A stretch of DNA of 64,000 nucleotides from NCBI RefSeq assembly GCF_036067295.1, contig NZ_CP107954.1, forward strand, positions 8,370,001 through 8,434,000, given 5' to 3'. The DNA is from Kribbella sp. NBC_00382 (GTDB taxonomy: Bacteria > Actinomycetota > Actinomycetes > Propionibacteriales > Kribbellaceae). How positions within the stretch are numbered: the stretch's first letter is position 1; each line of letters starts with the position of its first letter. Positions 1 to 8,373 of the stretch are shown piece after piece. Position numbers and translations under genes: made by a program. The notes below the pieces were generated by a model. It ran no database searches. It worked only from the letters and a program-made list of their open reading frames with translations, and was not told the DNA's origin.

Positions 1-1192
1 CCAGCTTCAGCGAGCCGGAGACCTTCTTCATGCCCTTGACCTGCGCGGCGCCGCCGACCCGGGACACCGAGATGCCGACGTCGATGGCGGGGCGGATGTT
101 CGCGTTGAACAGGTCCGACTGGAGGAAGATCTGGCCGTCGGTGATGGAGATGACGTTGGTCGGGATGAAGGCCGAGACGTCGTTGGCCTTGGTCTCGATC
201 ACCGGCAGACCCGTCATCGAGCCGGCGCCGAGCGCGTCGCTCAGCTTCGCGCAGCGCTCGAGCAGCCGGCTGTGCAGGTAGAAGACGTCACCCGGGTAGG
301 CCTCACGGCCCGGCGGGCGGCGGAGCAGCAGCGACATCGACCGGTAGGCCTCGGCCTGCTTGGTCAGGTCGTCGAAGACGATCAGGACGTGCTTGCCCTG
401 GTACATCCAGTGCTGGCCGATGGCCGAACCGGTGTACGGCGCGACGTACTTGAAGCCGGCCGCGTCGGACGCCGGGGAGGCCACGATGGTGGTGTACTCC
501 ATCGCGCCGGCCTCTTCGAGCGCGCCGCGGACGGCGGCGATCGTCGAGCCCTTCTGGCCGATCGCGACGTAGATGCAGCGAACCTGCTTCTTCGGGTCGC
601 CGGACTCCCAGTTGGCCTTCTGATTGATGATCGTGTCGATCGCGATCGCGGTCTTGCCGGTCTTGCGGTCGCCGATGATCAGCTGACGCTGGCCACGGCC
701 GATCGGGATCATCCCGTCGATCGCCTTGATGCCGGTCTGCATCGGCTCGCGGACCTCCTGGCGGTCCATCACGCCGGCCGCCTGCAGCTCCAGCGCGCGG
801 GTGCCCTCGAGGCCGGTGATCTCACCGAGGCCGTCGATCGGCTTGCCCAGCGGGTCGACGACGCGACCCAGGTAGCCCTCACCGACCGGCACGGACAGGA
901 CCTGGCCGGTCCGGCGGACCTGCTGGCCCTCTTCGATGCCGCCGAAGTCGCCGAGCACGACGACACCGATGCTGCGGACGTCGAGGTTCAGCGCGATGCC
1001 CTGGGTGCCGTCCTCGAACTCGAGCAGTTCGTTCGTCATCGCCGAGGGCAGGCCCTCGACGTGCGCGATGCCGTCACCCGCGTCGATCACGGTGCCGACC
1101 TCTTCGCGGGCAGCCTCGTCCGGCGTGTAGTCGCGGACGAACTGATCCAGGGCGTCCCGGATCTCCTCCGGCCTGATCGTGAGCTCAGCCAT
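1..1192 (-). CDS. atpA: ATP synthase F1 subunit alpha, 3' end beyond window
   Basis: Nucleotide-binding alpha subunit of the cytoplasmic F1 head. It begins [18 protein letters not shown] at an ATG (1192-1190) and runs off the left edge after about 397 codons, where the family has about 540. The Walker A loop GDRKTGKT lies at residues 174-181 and the typical stretch [20 protein letters not shown] precedes it. It is the last visible gene of the minus-strand atpB-E-F-H-A operon and lies 91 bp after atpH. The identification is certain; only the C-terminus is missing. Confidence 0.98.
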   Translation of the reverse strand, partial: MAELTIRPEEIRDALDQFVRDYTPDEAAREEVGTVIDAGDGIAHVEGLPSAMTNELLEFEDGTQGIALNLDVRSIGVVVLGDFGGIEEGQQVRRTGQVLSVPVGEGYLGRVVDPLGKPIDGLGEITGLEGTRALELQAAGVMDRQEVREPMQTGIKAIDGMIPIGRGQRQLIIGDRKTGKTAIAIDTIINQKANWESGDPKKQVRCIYVAIGQKGSTIAAVRGALEEAGAMEYTTIVASPASDAAGFKYVAPYTGSAIGQHWMYQGKHVLIVFDDLTKQAEAYRSMSLLLRRPPGREAYPGDVFYLHSRLLERCAKLSDALGAGSMTGLPVIETKANDVSAFIPTNVISITDGQIFLQSDLFNANIRPAIDVGISVSRVGGAAQVKGMKKVSGSLKL

Positions 1193-1283
1193 TATCTTCC
1201 GTCCCTGCTTCCTTGACCTTTGCTGGCCTGGTGATGGGCTCTAGAGGCTTGCTGACCACTAGCGCCGTATATGTCGTTAGGGG

Positions 1284-2081
1284 TCAGCCCGCGATGCGCC
1301 GTTGCGCCTCGTCGAGCCGGGCCGCGATGGTTCCGTCGATCACTTCGTCACCGATGTCCACCCGGACGCCGCCGACCACGCTCGGGTCGACGATCACGTT
1401 CAGCTGGATGTCGCGGCCGTACTGCCGGCCGAGCACCGTCGCGAGCCGGGTGCGGTCCGCCTCGGACAGGTCCGCGGCGACCCGGACGGTCGCGATGCTG
1501 GCGCTGCGCCGGTTGGCGGCAGCGACCTGGTACGCCCGCATCGAGCCCGCGAAGTTGCGGCCCCGGCCGTCCACCGCGCGCTCCGCCAGCCGCACGGTCA
1601 CGTCGGTCGCCTTGCCCTGCAGCAGCCCGTGGATGAGCTCCTGCCGGGTGGCCACCGGGATGTTGCGGTCGCTCAGCTTGTCATTCAGTGCCCGCTCGGC
1701 GGTGACGATCCGGTCGAGCCGGAACAGCTCGTCCTCGACGTCGTCCAGCTTGCGCTGCCCATCGGCGTAGGCCACATCGGCCTGCACGCTCAGCTCGTCC
1801 AGCGAGTCGCCGAGGTCGCGCCCGCTGACCCAGCGGCCGGACACCGCGGCGGTCAGGATCTCCAGCGCCTGAGCGGAGATCTTGCCGCCGAGCAACTGCT
1901 GGGCCAGACCGGTCCGGGTCGCCACGGGGCGGGCCGGGTCGGTCAGGGCCCGCCGGAGCGAGCCGTTGCCGTCGAGCAGCTTGGCCACCGAGAACAGCTC
2001 GGCGCCGAGGCCTTCCGTGACGGTGACACTCGCCAGGGCCTCCTGGGCCTTGGCGAGTGACTCCCTCGATGTGCCGCGCAT
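1284..2081 (-). CDS. atpH: ATP synthase F1 subunit delta
   Basis: Delta subunit, which attaches the F1 head to the peripheral stalk. It is 265 residues, longer than the roughly 177 of E. coli, as is usual for actinobacterial delta subunits with an extended N-terminal part. The C-terminal half (VRVAADLSEADRTRLATVL, then VDPSVVGGVRVDIGDEVIDG) is the conserved OSCP/delta signature. The ATG shares its A with the TGA of atpF (TGATG), so translation is probably coupled. Subunits b and delta are separate here, unlike the b-delta fusion of mycobacteria. Confidence 0.96.
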   Translation of the reverse strand: MRGTSRESLAKAQEALASVTVTEGLGAELFSVAKLLDGNGSLRRALTDPARPVATRTGLAQQLLGGKISAQALEILTAAVSGRWVSGRDLGDSLDELSVQADVAYADGQRKLDDVEDELFRLDRIVTAERALNDKLSDRNIPVATRQELIHGLLQGKATDVTVRLAERAVDGRGRNFAGSMRAYQVAAANRRSASIATVRVAADLSEADRTRLATVLGRQYGRDIQLNVIVDPSVVGGVRVDIGDEVIDGTIAARLDEAQRRIAG

Positions 2082-2659
2082 CAGCCGTCCGTTCCGACGG
2101 CCTGCCGTGCCGACTCAGAAGCTTCCAGGTCGGCCAGGAAGCGCTCGACGGTCCGGCGCTGACGCGCCTCGTCCTCGAGCGACTCACCGACGATGCGACC
2201 GGCCAGCGTGGTCGCCATCGTGCCGACCTCGCTGCGCAGCGAGGCCACGGCCTGCGTGCGCTCGGCGTCGATCTGGGTGCGGGCGTGCGTCACGATGCGC
2301 TCGGCCTCGGTGTTGGCCTGCTCACGCATCTCCGCGATGATCAGCGCACCCTGCTCACGCGCGTCCTCACGGATCTTCGCAGCTTCCTGCCGGGCTTCCG
2401 ACAGCTGCGCGTTGTACTTGTCGAGGGCCGCCTTCGCCTCGGCCTGGGCCACCTTGGCCTCGTTCATTCCGCCTTCGATCGCCGCGGTCCGATCGGCATA
2501 AGCCTTTTCGAACTTCGGAACTACGACCTTGGCGAAGGCGATGGCCAAGAGGACCAGGAACACGAAGCCGAAGATGATCTCAGCCGTGTGCGGCAGCAGC
2601 GGGCTGGGGGTTTCCTCAGCGGCCTCTGTCAGCGGCAGAAGTGTCGTCAGCATGTTCAA
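2081..2659 (-). CDS. atpF: ATP synthase Fo subunit b
   Basis: Peripheral-stalk subunit b, 192 residues. One N-terminal membrane helix (about residues 27-50) is followed by a long charged, alanine-rich helix that would form the dimeric coiled coil, including the KFEKAYADRTAAIEGGMNEA segment typical of the family. It sits between atpE and atpH and overlaps atpH by one base. Confidence 0.96.
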   Translation of the reverse strand: MNMLTTLLPLTEAAEETPSPLLPHTAEIIFGFVFLVLLAIAFAKVVVPKFEKAYADRTAAIEGGMNEAKVAQAEAKAALDKYNAQLSEARQEAAKIREDAREQGALIIAEMREQANTEAERIVTHARTQIDAERTQAVASLRSEVGTMATTLAGRIVGESLEDEARQRRTVERFLADLEASESARQAVGTDG

Positions 2660-2684
2660 GTCCTGTCAGTCAGGGGTGGAAAGA

Positions 2685-2927
2685 TCAGGCGCCGGTCTTG
2701 CCCTTGAAGACGAAGGCGAGCGCGATACCGATGATCGCCAGAACCTCGGTGACGCCGAAGCCGATCCACGCGATCGACTGCAGCTTGCTCTGTGCCTCGG
2801 GCTGACGCGCGGTGCCGTTGATGACCGCGGCGAAGATCAGACCGACGCCCACGCCCGGGCCGATCGCGGCGAGACCGTAGCCGAGGACGGCGATGTCACC
2901 GGTGATTGCGAGAGCGATGTTGCTCAT
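2685..2927 (-). CDS. atpE: ATP synthase Fo subunit c
   Basis: Proton-carrying c-ring subunit of 80 residues, with two hydrophobic helices joined by the polar loop R41-Q42-P43. The first helix has a glycine ladder (G23, G25, G27, G29). The second carries the essential proton-binding carboxylate, Glu61, in [11 protein letters not shown] strong AAAGGAACC ribosome-binding site precedes the ATG. The use of glutamate is normal for Actinobacteria. Confidence 0.98.
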   Translation of the reverse strand: MSNIALAITGDIAVLGYGLAAIGPGVGVGLIFAAVINGTARQPEAQSKLQSIAWIGFGVTEVLAIIGIALAFVFKGKTGA

Positions 2928-3007
2928 TGCGGTGGTTCCTTTCGGTACGGATAGGGACTATCCGGGTTTCCGTTACGACGGTCAGGTGTACAGCTGGGTG
3001 GTGCTGA

Positions 3008-3790
3008 TCAGTGCTCGTCGGAGATCGCGCTACCGATGTACTGCGCGGTCAGTACGACGAAGATGTAGGCCTGGATGCACTGCACGAACAGTTCCAGGCC
3101 GCCGATCGCCAGCGCCATCAGCCAGGTGATGATGCCGACACCGCCGATCGCGATGCTGCCGGAGTGCAGCACCATGTACTCGCCACCGGTGACGAAGACC
3201 AGCAGCAGGATGTGGCCGGCGAACATGTTGGCGAACAACCGCAGGCTCAGCGAGATCGGCCGGACCAGGATGTTCGAGATGAACTCGATCGGGATCATCA
3301 GCGGCATCAGCCAGACCGGCACGCCGGCCGGCATCGTCTGGTGCTTGAAGTAGCCCCAGAGGCCCTTCTTCTTGATGCCGACCGCGTTGTAGATGACCCA
3401 GCTCATGATCGCGGCCACGTACGCCCAGCCGATGTGGCTGAAGGTCGGGAACTGGATGAACGGGATCGTCGCCGCGACGTTGTTCAGCAGGATGAAGTAG
3501 AACAGGCCGCACAGGTACGGCACGTACTTCATGTACTCCTGGCTGCCGATCGCGTCGCGCGCCATCGAGTTGCGGACGAAGTTGTAACCCAACTCCCCGG
3601 CGAACTGCAGCTTGGACGGCACGATGGCGGCCTTGCGGGACGCACCCCAGTAGAACCAGATGATCACCACCACCGACAGCGCCGCGACCAGCACCGGCTT
3701 GGTGAACCAGTCGACGCCGTCGATGATCGGCGGGGTGTCGAAGCTTTGTGGACCGGGTGGGATGAACTCGGTCGGAACGCCGGCGCTCAC
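3008..3790 (-). CDS. atpB: ATP synthase Fo subunit a
   Basis: Membrane subunit a, 260 residues, forming the proton half-channels against the c-ring. Several hydrophobic helices are visible. The catalytic arginine is R184 in SLRLFANMFAGH, the equivalent of E. coli Arg210. The conserved C-terminal segment (GGLELFVQCIQAYIFVVLTA) is present. It is the first structural gene of the operon after the small atpI/atpZ-like genes. Confidence 0.98.
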   Translation of the reverse strand: MSAGVPTEFIPPGPQSFDTPPIIDGVDWFTKPVLVAALSVVVIIWFYWGASRKAAIVPSKLQFAGELGYNFVRNSMARDAIGSQEYMKYVPYLCGLFYFILLNNVAATIPFIQFPTFSHIGWAYVAAIMSWVIYNAVGIKKKGLWGYFKHQTMPAGVPVWLMPLMIPIEFISNILVRPISLSLRLFANMFAGHILLLVFVTGGEYMVLHSGSIAIGGVGIITWLMALAIGGLELFVQCIQAYIFVVLTAQYIGSAISDEH

Positions 3791-3887
3791 CGGGTCTCCT
3801 CTCGCGTCGTGCTCAAGTCGTTCGCCATAGGGCTAAGGGCAGGGCGGCTCAGGGCAAGGCGGTCAACTACGTCAGACCCGGTAGGGC

Positions 3888-4103
3888 TCAGGACCGCTGC
3901 CGGTACCGGAAGTTCAGCAACATGATCGTCAGGCCGGCACCGAGCACGATGCCCACCGGAAGCAGAAACTTGGTGCCGAGCCAGCGATCCAACCCGAAGC
4001 CGATGCCCCCGTAGACGAGGACTCCGCCGATCAAGTAGGACAGGACCCGCCAGCCATCGCCGGATGTGTTCGGCGTCGGCTTCGGATCCTCGTTCTGGCT
4101 CAT
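3888..4103 (-). CDS. AtpZ/AtpI-like small membrane protein
   Basis: Small 71-residue protein with two predicted membrane helices separated by a short GLDRWLGTKF loop, the pattern of AtpZ/AtpI-family proteins encoded just upstream of Fo genes and proposed to help c-ring assembly or ion supply. The ATG at 4103 (MSQNEDPKPTPN) is chosen. A GTG at 4133 in frame would add ten residues but has no better ribosome-binding site. Family membership rests on size, topology and position, so the exact role is inference. Confidence 0.75.
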   Translation of the reverse strand: MSQNEDPKPTPNTSGDGWRVLSYLIGGVLVYGGIGFGLDRWLGTKFLLPVGIVLGAGLTIMLLNFRYRQRS

Positions 4104-4229
4104 TGGCACCCGAAAGGTACCAGCCCGCGACACGCCGGGTCACATCGGCCTGAGCGGGGTGTCCAGTGCCATTCGACACACCTTCGGTAACGGCTTGGAA
4201 ACGGCTATCCCAGGCGTCACGCAGGGTGC

Positions 4230-4694
4230 TCACGGGTTCACCTCGTGGTCGAGGTCGTAGATCGGGACGCGCAGCCGCGACCAGGCCCAGATCTCGCCGG
4301 CCATCCAGCCCATCACGACCACCATCGCGGTGATCCCGAGCGCGGTCAGGTTGACGTTGCGGGCCAGCGAGTCGGAGTTGATCGCGAGTGCGAGCAGGCC
4401 GCCGAAGATCGCGATCCGGCCGGTGTAGGAGGCCATCGCGACACCGAGCTGCATGGTCGGGCTGGTGTGCCGCGCGGCGTGCAGCGCGAGCAGACCGGCG
4501 CCGGAGAAGATCAGCACCGTCAACAGGCCGAGCAGCGCGCCCCACAGACCTTTGGATCCGGCGGCGACGGTCGCGACGGCGGCTGCGTTCACGCCGACGA
4601 CCACTGCGGCGATCGCTGCGCCGCGCAACATCGCGAGAGCCGGGTGCTTTGTTGCTTGGCCGGCTTCTTTGGGGCTACTTACTGCGGGAGCCAT
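4230..4694 (-). CDS. atpI: ATP synthase protein I-like membrane protein
   Basis: Membrane protein of 154 residues with about four hydrophobic segments (near residues 25-45, 50-72, 82-104, 115-136) and a charged C-terminus (SRLRVPIYDLDHEVNP). It occupies the slot held by Rv1303/atpI in mycobacteria, directly ahead of atpB. Sequence conservation in this family is weak, so the symbol rests mainly on synteny and topology. Confidence 0.7.
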   Translation of the reverse strand: MAPAVSSPKEAGQATKHPALAMLRGAAIAAVVVGVNAAAVATVAAGSKGLWGALLGLLTVLIFSGAGLLALHAARHTSPTMQLGVAMASYTGRIAIFGGLLALAINSDSLARNVNLTALGITAMVVVMGWMAGEIWAWSRLRVPIYDLDHEVNP

Positions 4695-4888
4695 CTGGTG
4701 GTTCCGTCCTGCTGGCGGCCGGGATTTTGCCCTCGGTCGTCGGGTGGGCGGGGTCAGGGGTGAAGCTGTTGATTGCTGGTGCTTGTGAAAACTAGCACAA
4801 AGTCTGCACGGTCAGCAAAACCAGCGTCCCTGCCGCTGTACACGAACACCTTATCGGTAGGCCACGAGACCCACTGGTCTGGTCCTGG

Positions 4889-6007
4889 TCAGACCTTCGA
4901 CAGGGTCCGCGCGGAGCGCCTCGGGAGGCCGGTGGTGAGGAGGATGGCGGTGACCGCGACGGTGAGTACCAGGAGGGCGGTCCACCACTTCAGCTGGAGG
5001 CCCAGGACCACCACGCCGAAGGCGATCAGGAAGGTCCACAGGTACATCAGCAGGACCGCACGGCGGTGCGAGTGGCCGCGCTGCATCAGGCGATGGTGGA
5101 GGTGGAGCTTGTCGGCGGCGAAGGGGGAACGGCCGGCCTTGGTACGCCGGATGTAGGCCAGCGTCAGGTCGAGCGCGGGGATCGCCAGCACCGCGATCGG
5201 GAGGATCAGCGGGAGCAGTGCGGGCAGCAGGCTGGAGCCGCCGACCTCGTACGGGACGGCGTTGGGGTCCATCTGGCCGGTCAGGCTGATCGTCGACGCG
5301 GCCAGCATCAGACCGATCAGCAAGGCCCCTGAGTCACCCATGAAAACTCTTGCTGGGAAGAAGTTGTGCGGCAGGAAGCCCAGGCAGGCGCCGGCCAGCG
5401 CTACCGTGATCAGGGTCGAGGTGGTGGCGCGGTCGAGGTTCTGCTCGACGTTCAGCAGGTACGAGTAGGTGAAGAAGGCGGCCGCGCCGATCGCGGTGAC
5501 GCCGGCGGCCAGTCCGTCCAGGCCGTCGACGAAGTTCACCGCGTTGGTGGAGACGAGCAGGATGCCGGCGGTCAGCACGGCGAGCTGGGCGGGCGGCGGC
5601 GAGAAGATGCCGCCGGGCAGCGGGAGCCAGTACAACTGGATGCCTTGGACAACCATCACGCCGACGGCCAGGACCTCGCCGGCCAGCTTGGTGATCGCGT
5701 CCAGTTCGTACAGGTCGTCGACGACGCCGACCGCGCAGATCACCACGCCGCCGATCAGGATCGCCCGCGCGTCGTGCGCGACCTGCAGGCTGTCACCGAG
5801 GAACGGCAGGCTGGAGGCGACCGCGAAGCCGGCGATCAGGCCGCCGAGGATCGAGATGCCGCCGAAGTACGGGATCGGGACCTTGTGCACGTCCCGGGTG
5901 CGGACCTTGGCGACGGCGCCGTACCGCAACGCGATCTGCCGGGCCACACCGGTCAGCAGGAAGGTCGTGGCCATCGCCACGAACAGGACCAGCAGATACT
6001 CGCGCAC
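4889..6007 (-). CDS. wecA: Undecaprenyl-phosphate sugar-1-phosphate transferase (WecA/TagO/Rfe type)
   Basis: Polytopic membrane enzyme of 372 residues that transfers a UDP-amino-sugar phosphate to a polyprenyl phosphate, starting cell-wall polysaccharide linker or teichoic acid synthesis. MraY/WecA-family motifs are present: VVDDLYELD (Asp97-Asp98), NAVNFVDGLDG at 155-165, FMGDSG at 222-227 and the histidine motif HLHHRL near 305. The GTG start shares one base with the tsaC stop (TAGTG). The position beside tsaC and atp genes matches rfe (Rv1302) in mycobacteria. Confidence 0.93.
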   Translation of the reverse strand: MREYLLVLFVAMATTFLLTGVARQIALRYGAVAKVRTRDVHKVPIPYFGGISILGGLIAGFAVASSLPFLGDSLQVAHDARAILIGGVVICAVGVVDDLYELDAITKLAGEVLAVGVMVVQGIQLYWLPLPGGIFSPPPAQLAVLTAGILLVSTNAVNFVDGLDGLAAGVTAIGAAAFFTYSYLLNVEQNLDRATTSTLITVALAGACLGFLPHNFFPARVFMGDSGALLIGLMLAASTISLTGQMDPNAVPYEVGGSSLLPALLPLILPIAVLAIPALDLTLAYIRRTKAGRSPFAADKLHLHHRLMQRGHSHRRAVLLMYLWTFLIAFGVVVLGLQLKWWTALLVLTVAVTAILLTTGLPRRSARTLSKV

Positions 6008-6870
6008 TAGTCCGCAGGCCTCACATCAGCTGCCTTGTCATCCTCGGGCTTGTCTTCGGTCTTCTCGTTGGACGCCTCGGCCGGTATTTCGGTTGGCTCG
6101 TCCTGCGGCTTCGCGTCCTGGACGGTCTCGTCGGCGGGCTTCTCGTCAGCGAGCTTCTCGTCTGTGGGCTTCTCGTCAGCGAGCTTCTCGTCGGCGGGCT
6201 TCTCGTCGGCGGGCTTGTCGTCCGGTTCGAGGTCCGTGGTGGCTTCGGGGACGACGTCGCGGATCTGCTGGACGGACAGGGCACCGATCCGGACGACGTG
6301 CGGGACGTCGCCGGTGAGGTCCACGATCGTCGACGGCTGTCCGCCGGTGGCGACCCCACCATCGAGGTAGACGGCGACCGAGTCGAGCAACTGCGCCTCG
6401 GCGTCGTACACGTCCAGTGCCGCCGGCTGCCCGCTCAGATTCGCCGAGCTCACTGCGAGCGGTCCGGTGCGGGACAGGAGTTCACGGGTGTTCTCGTGGT
6501 CGGGCACACGCAGCGCCACGGTCCCCTGGGTCTCCCCCAGGTCCCACATCAGCGAACCCTGCGCGTGGCAGATCACGGTCAGCGGCCCCGGCCAGAACTT
6601 CTCGCACAGCTTCCGGCCGGCCTCCGGTACGTCGGTCGCCAGCGCGTCCAGCGACTCGACCACCGAGATCAGCACCGGCGGCGGCATGTCGCGGCCGCGG
6701 CCCTTGGCGTCCAGCAGCCGCTGGACGGCGTCGGCCTTGAAGGCGTCGGCCGCGATCCCGTAGACGGTGTCGGTCGGCAGGACGACCAGGTCGCCCGCCT
6801 CGATCGCGTCCACGGCCGCGCGGTAGGCCGGGGCCAACTCGTCACCGGTGAAGTCAAAGCGCTCGCTCAC
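6007..6870 (-). CDS. tsaC: L-threonylcarbamoyladenylate synthase with acidic repeat tail
   Basis: YrdC/Sua5-family enzyme that makes threonylcarbamoyl-AMP for the t6A37 modification of ANN-decoding tRNAs. The N-terminal 210 residues carry the fold signatures VVLPTDTVYGIAADAF, FWPGPLTVI and PLAVSSANLSGQPA. The GTG at 6870 (MSERFDFTG) is preferred because the family starts close to this motif; a GTG at 6918 would add 16 residues. About 75 residues at the C-terminus (roughly 213-287) are a Lys/Glu/Asp/Pro-rich tail with tandem DEKPA/DEKLA units, not part of the YrdC domain. The separate Sua5 C-terminal domain is absent. Confidence 0.93.
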   Translation of the reverse strand: MSERFDFTGDELAPAYRAAVDAIEAGDLVVLPTDTVYGIAADAFKADAVQRLLDAKGRGRDMPPPVLISVVESLDALATDVPEAGRKLCEKFWPGPLTVICHAQGSLMWDLGETQGTVALRVPDHENTRELLSRTGPLAVSSANLSGQPAALDVYDAEAQLLDSVAVYLDGGVATGGQPSTIVDLTGDVPHVVRIGALSVQQIRDVVPEATTDLEPDDKPADEKPADEKLADEKPTDEKLADEKPADETVQDAKPQDEPTEIPAEASNEKTEDKPEDDKAADVRPAD

Positions 6871-6979
6871 GGAGTGAATCGTGCCACTCCGGTGGTCACC
6901 CGCCCCAATCGGGTGCACCCTGACATTCGCGTGTCAGCTTCCCGGCGGACCGCCCGCGGCCGTGCATAAGATCCCGGCC

Positions 6980-7996
6980 ATGACTGTGACACGCGACTTT
7001 CTCGCCGGCCTGCCGAAGGCCGAGCTGCATGTCCACCACGTCGGCTCCGCCTCGCCGCGGATCGTCGCCGAGCTGGCCGCCCGGCACCCGAATTCGGCGG
7101 TGCCCGCCGACGCGGCCGCGCTGGCGGAGTACTTCGTCTTCACCGATTTCGCCAAGTTCATCGAGATCTACCTGTCCGTGGTCGACCTGATCACCACGCC
7201 CGAGGACGTCCGGCTGCTCACCTACGAGGTGGCCCGCGAGATGGCCGGCCAGAACATCCGGTACTCCGAACTCACCGTCACGCCGTACTCGTCGGTCAAG
7301 CGCGGAATGGCCGCCGAGGCGTTCTGCGAGGCGATCGAGGACGCCCGGACCGCAGCGGAGAAGGAGTTCGGCGTCGTGCTGCGCTGGATCTTCGACATCC
7401 CCGGCGAATCCGGTCTGCCCGCGGCCGCTGAGACGCTGCGGATCGCCACCGAGATCCGCCCCGATGGCCTGGTCGGCTTCGGGCTCGGCGGCCCGGAGAT
7501 CGGCGTACCGCGGCCGCAGTTCGCCCCGTACTTCGATGCCGCCCGCGCCGTCGGTCTGCACAGCGTGCCGCACGCGGGTGAGTCCACCGGCCCGGAGACC
7601 ATCTGGGACGCCCTGCGCGTGCTCAAGGCTGAGCGGATCGGCCATGGCACCTCTGCCCTGCAGGACCCGGCTCTGGTCGACTACCTAGGCGAGCACCGGA
7701 TCCCGCTCGAGGTCAGCCCGACCTCCAACCTCGCCACCCGCGTCGTCGCGTCGTACGACGAGCACCCGCTCCGCGGCATGGTCGACGCCGGCCTAGTCGT
7801 CACCATCAACTCCGACGACCCGCCCATGTTCGGCACCGACCTGGTCAACGAGTACGCCGTCGCCGCAGACCTCCTCAACCTCGACAACCAAGGCGCCGCC
7901 GACCTGGCCCGCACCGCAGTCCACACCTCCTTCGCCGACGAAACCACCAAAACCAACCTCCTCACCGAGATCGACGACTACGTAGCCAAGGCCTGA
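6980..7996 (+). CDS. Adenosine deaminase-family amidohydrolase
   Basis: Zinc-dependent purine deaminase family member, 338 residues, probably cytoplasmic. The N-terminal metal site reads KAELHVHHVGSASP, so HxH is kept but the residue after it is His rather than the usual Leu. Later motifs are HAGESTG (catalytic Glu), RIGHGT and NSDDPP (metal Asp pair). The ATG at 6980 gives MTVTRDFLAGLPKAELH, matching the family start. Members act on adenosine, adenine or aminodeoxyfutalosine and the substrate cannot be read from sequence alone. It interrupts the otherwise minus-strand core block. Confidence 0.85.
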   Translation: MTVTRDFLAGLPKAELHVHHVGSASPRIVAELAARHPNSAVPADAAALAEYFVFTDFAKFIEIYLSVVDLITTPEDVRLLTYEVAREMAGQNIRYSELTVTPYSSVKRGMAAEAFCEAIEDARTAAEKEFGVVLRWIFDIPGESGLPAAAETLRIATEIRPDGLVGFGLGGPEIGVPRPQFAPYFDAARAVGLHSVPHAGESTGPETIWDALRVLKAERIGHGTSALQDPALVDYLGEHRIPLEVSPTSNLATRVVASYDEHPLRGMVDAGLVVTINSDDPPMFGTDLVNEYAVAADLLNLDNQGAADLARTAVHTSFADETTKTNLLTEIDDYVAKA

Positions 7997-8206
7997 CCAA
8001 CACCACCCACAGGCCACCACCCACACAGCCCCACTCCGCCTCCCTGGCCCACGTCCGCACCCGGGCTAGCCACCACCACGCCGTACACCACTCTGCGGGA
8101 CGCACCTCCTCGCGCCCACCCCGCTTCCCTCGCCCACCGCTCCGCCCGCCCCGCCTTTCTCCCCGCCCAGCCTCCCTCCCGCTGCCCCAGCACCCCCCGG
8201 CGTCCC

Positions 8207-8299
8207 ATCTCGGGGGTTAACCCCCGAGATTGCGGGTTGCCACCCAAGATTCCGGGGTGGCAACCCACCATTTGAGGGGTTAACCCCCGAGATTGCGGG
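8207..8299. repeat. Clustered intergenic palindromes (REP-like element)
   Basis: This fills most of the 377-bp gap between the deaminase and lipoprotein genes (7997-8373), which has no gene. There are three symmetric parts: a perfect 24-bp palindrome at 8207-8230 centred on TTAA (arms ATCTCGGGGG/CCCCCGAGAT), a perfect 12-bp inverted repeat GGGTTGCCACCC (8234-8245) against 8255-8266 with a 9-nt loop, and a second TTAA-centred palindrome near 8275-8290. A 24-bp direct repeat links 8213-8236 and 8276-8299. It could act as a terminator for the upstream gene or be a dispersed palindromic element. Confidence 0.8.
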
Positions 8300-8373
8300 C
8301 GGCGAGGCGGGTGGTCGGTGGGGCGGGTGGTGGTGGGTGTGGATTTGTCGGCGGAGCGTGGTTCCCTGGTGCG

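Noticed and set aside
272-1216. A 314-codon plus-strand open frame opposite atpA.
   Set aside because: It is antisense to a certain gene and its composition (Asp, Val, Leu, Arg, Ala) is that of a high-GC shadow frame.
3787-4545. A 252-codon minus-strand frame overlapping the atpI- and atpZ-like genes.
   Set aside because: It overlaps two better-supported small membrane protein genes in other frames and is Arg-rich shadow sequence.
4788-4818. A possible sigma-70 promoter for the atp operon (TTGCTG and TAGTTT on the minus strand).
   Set aside because: The spacing is 19 bp and the match is weak; not supported without transcript mapping.
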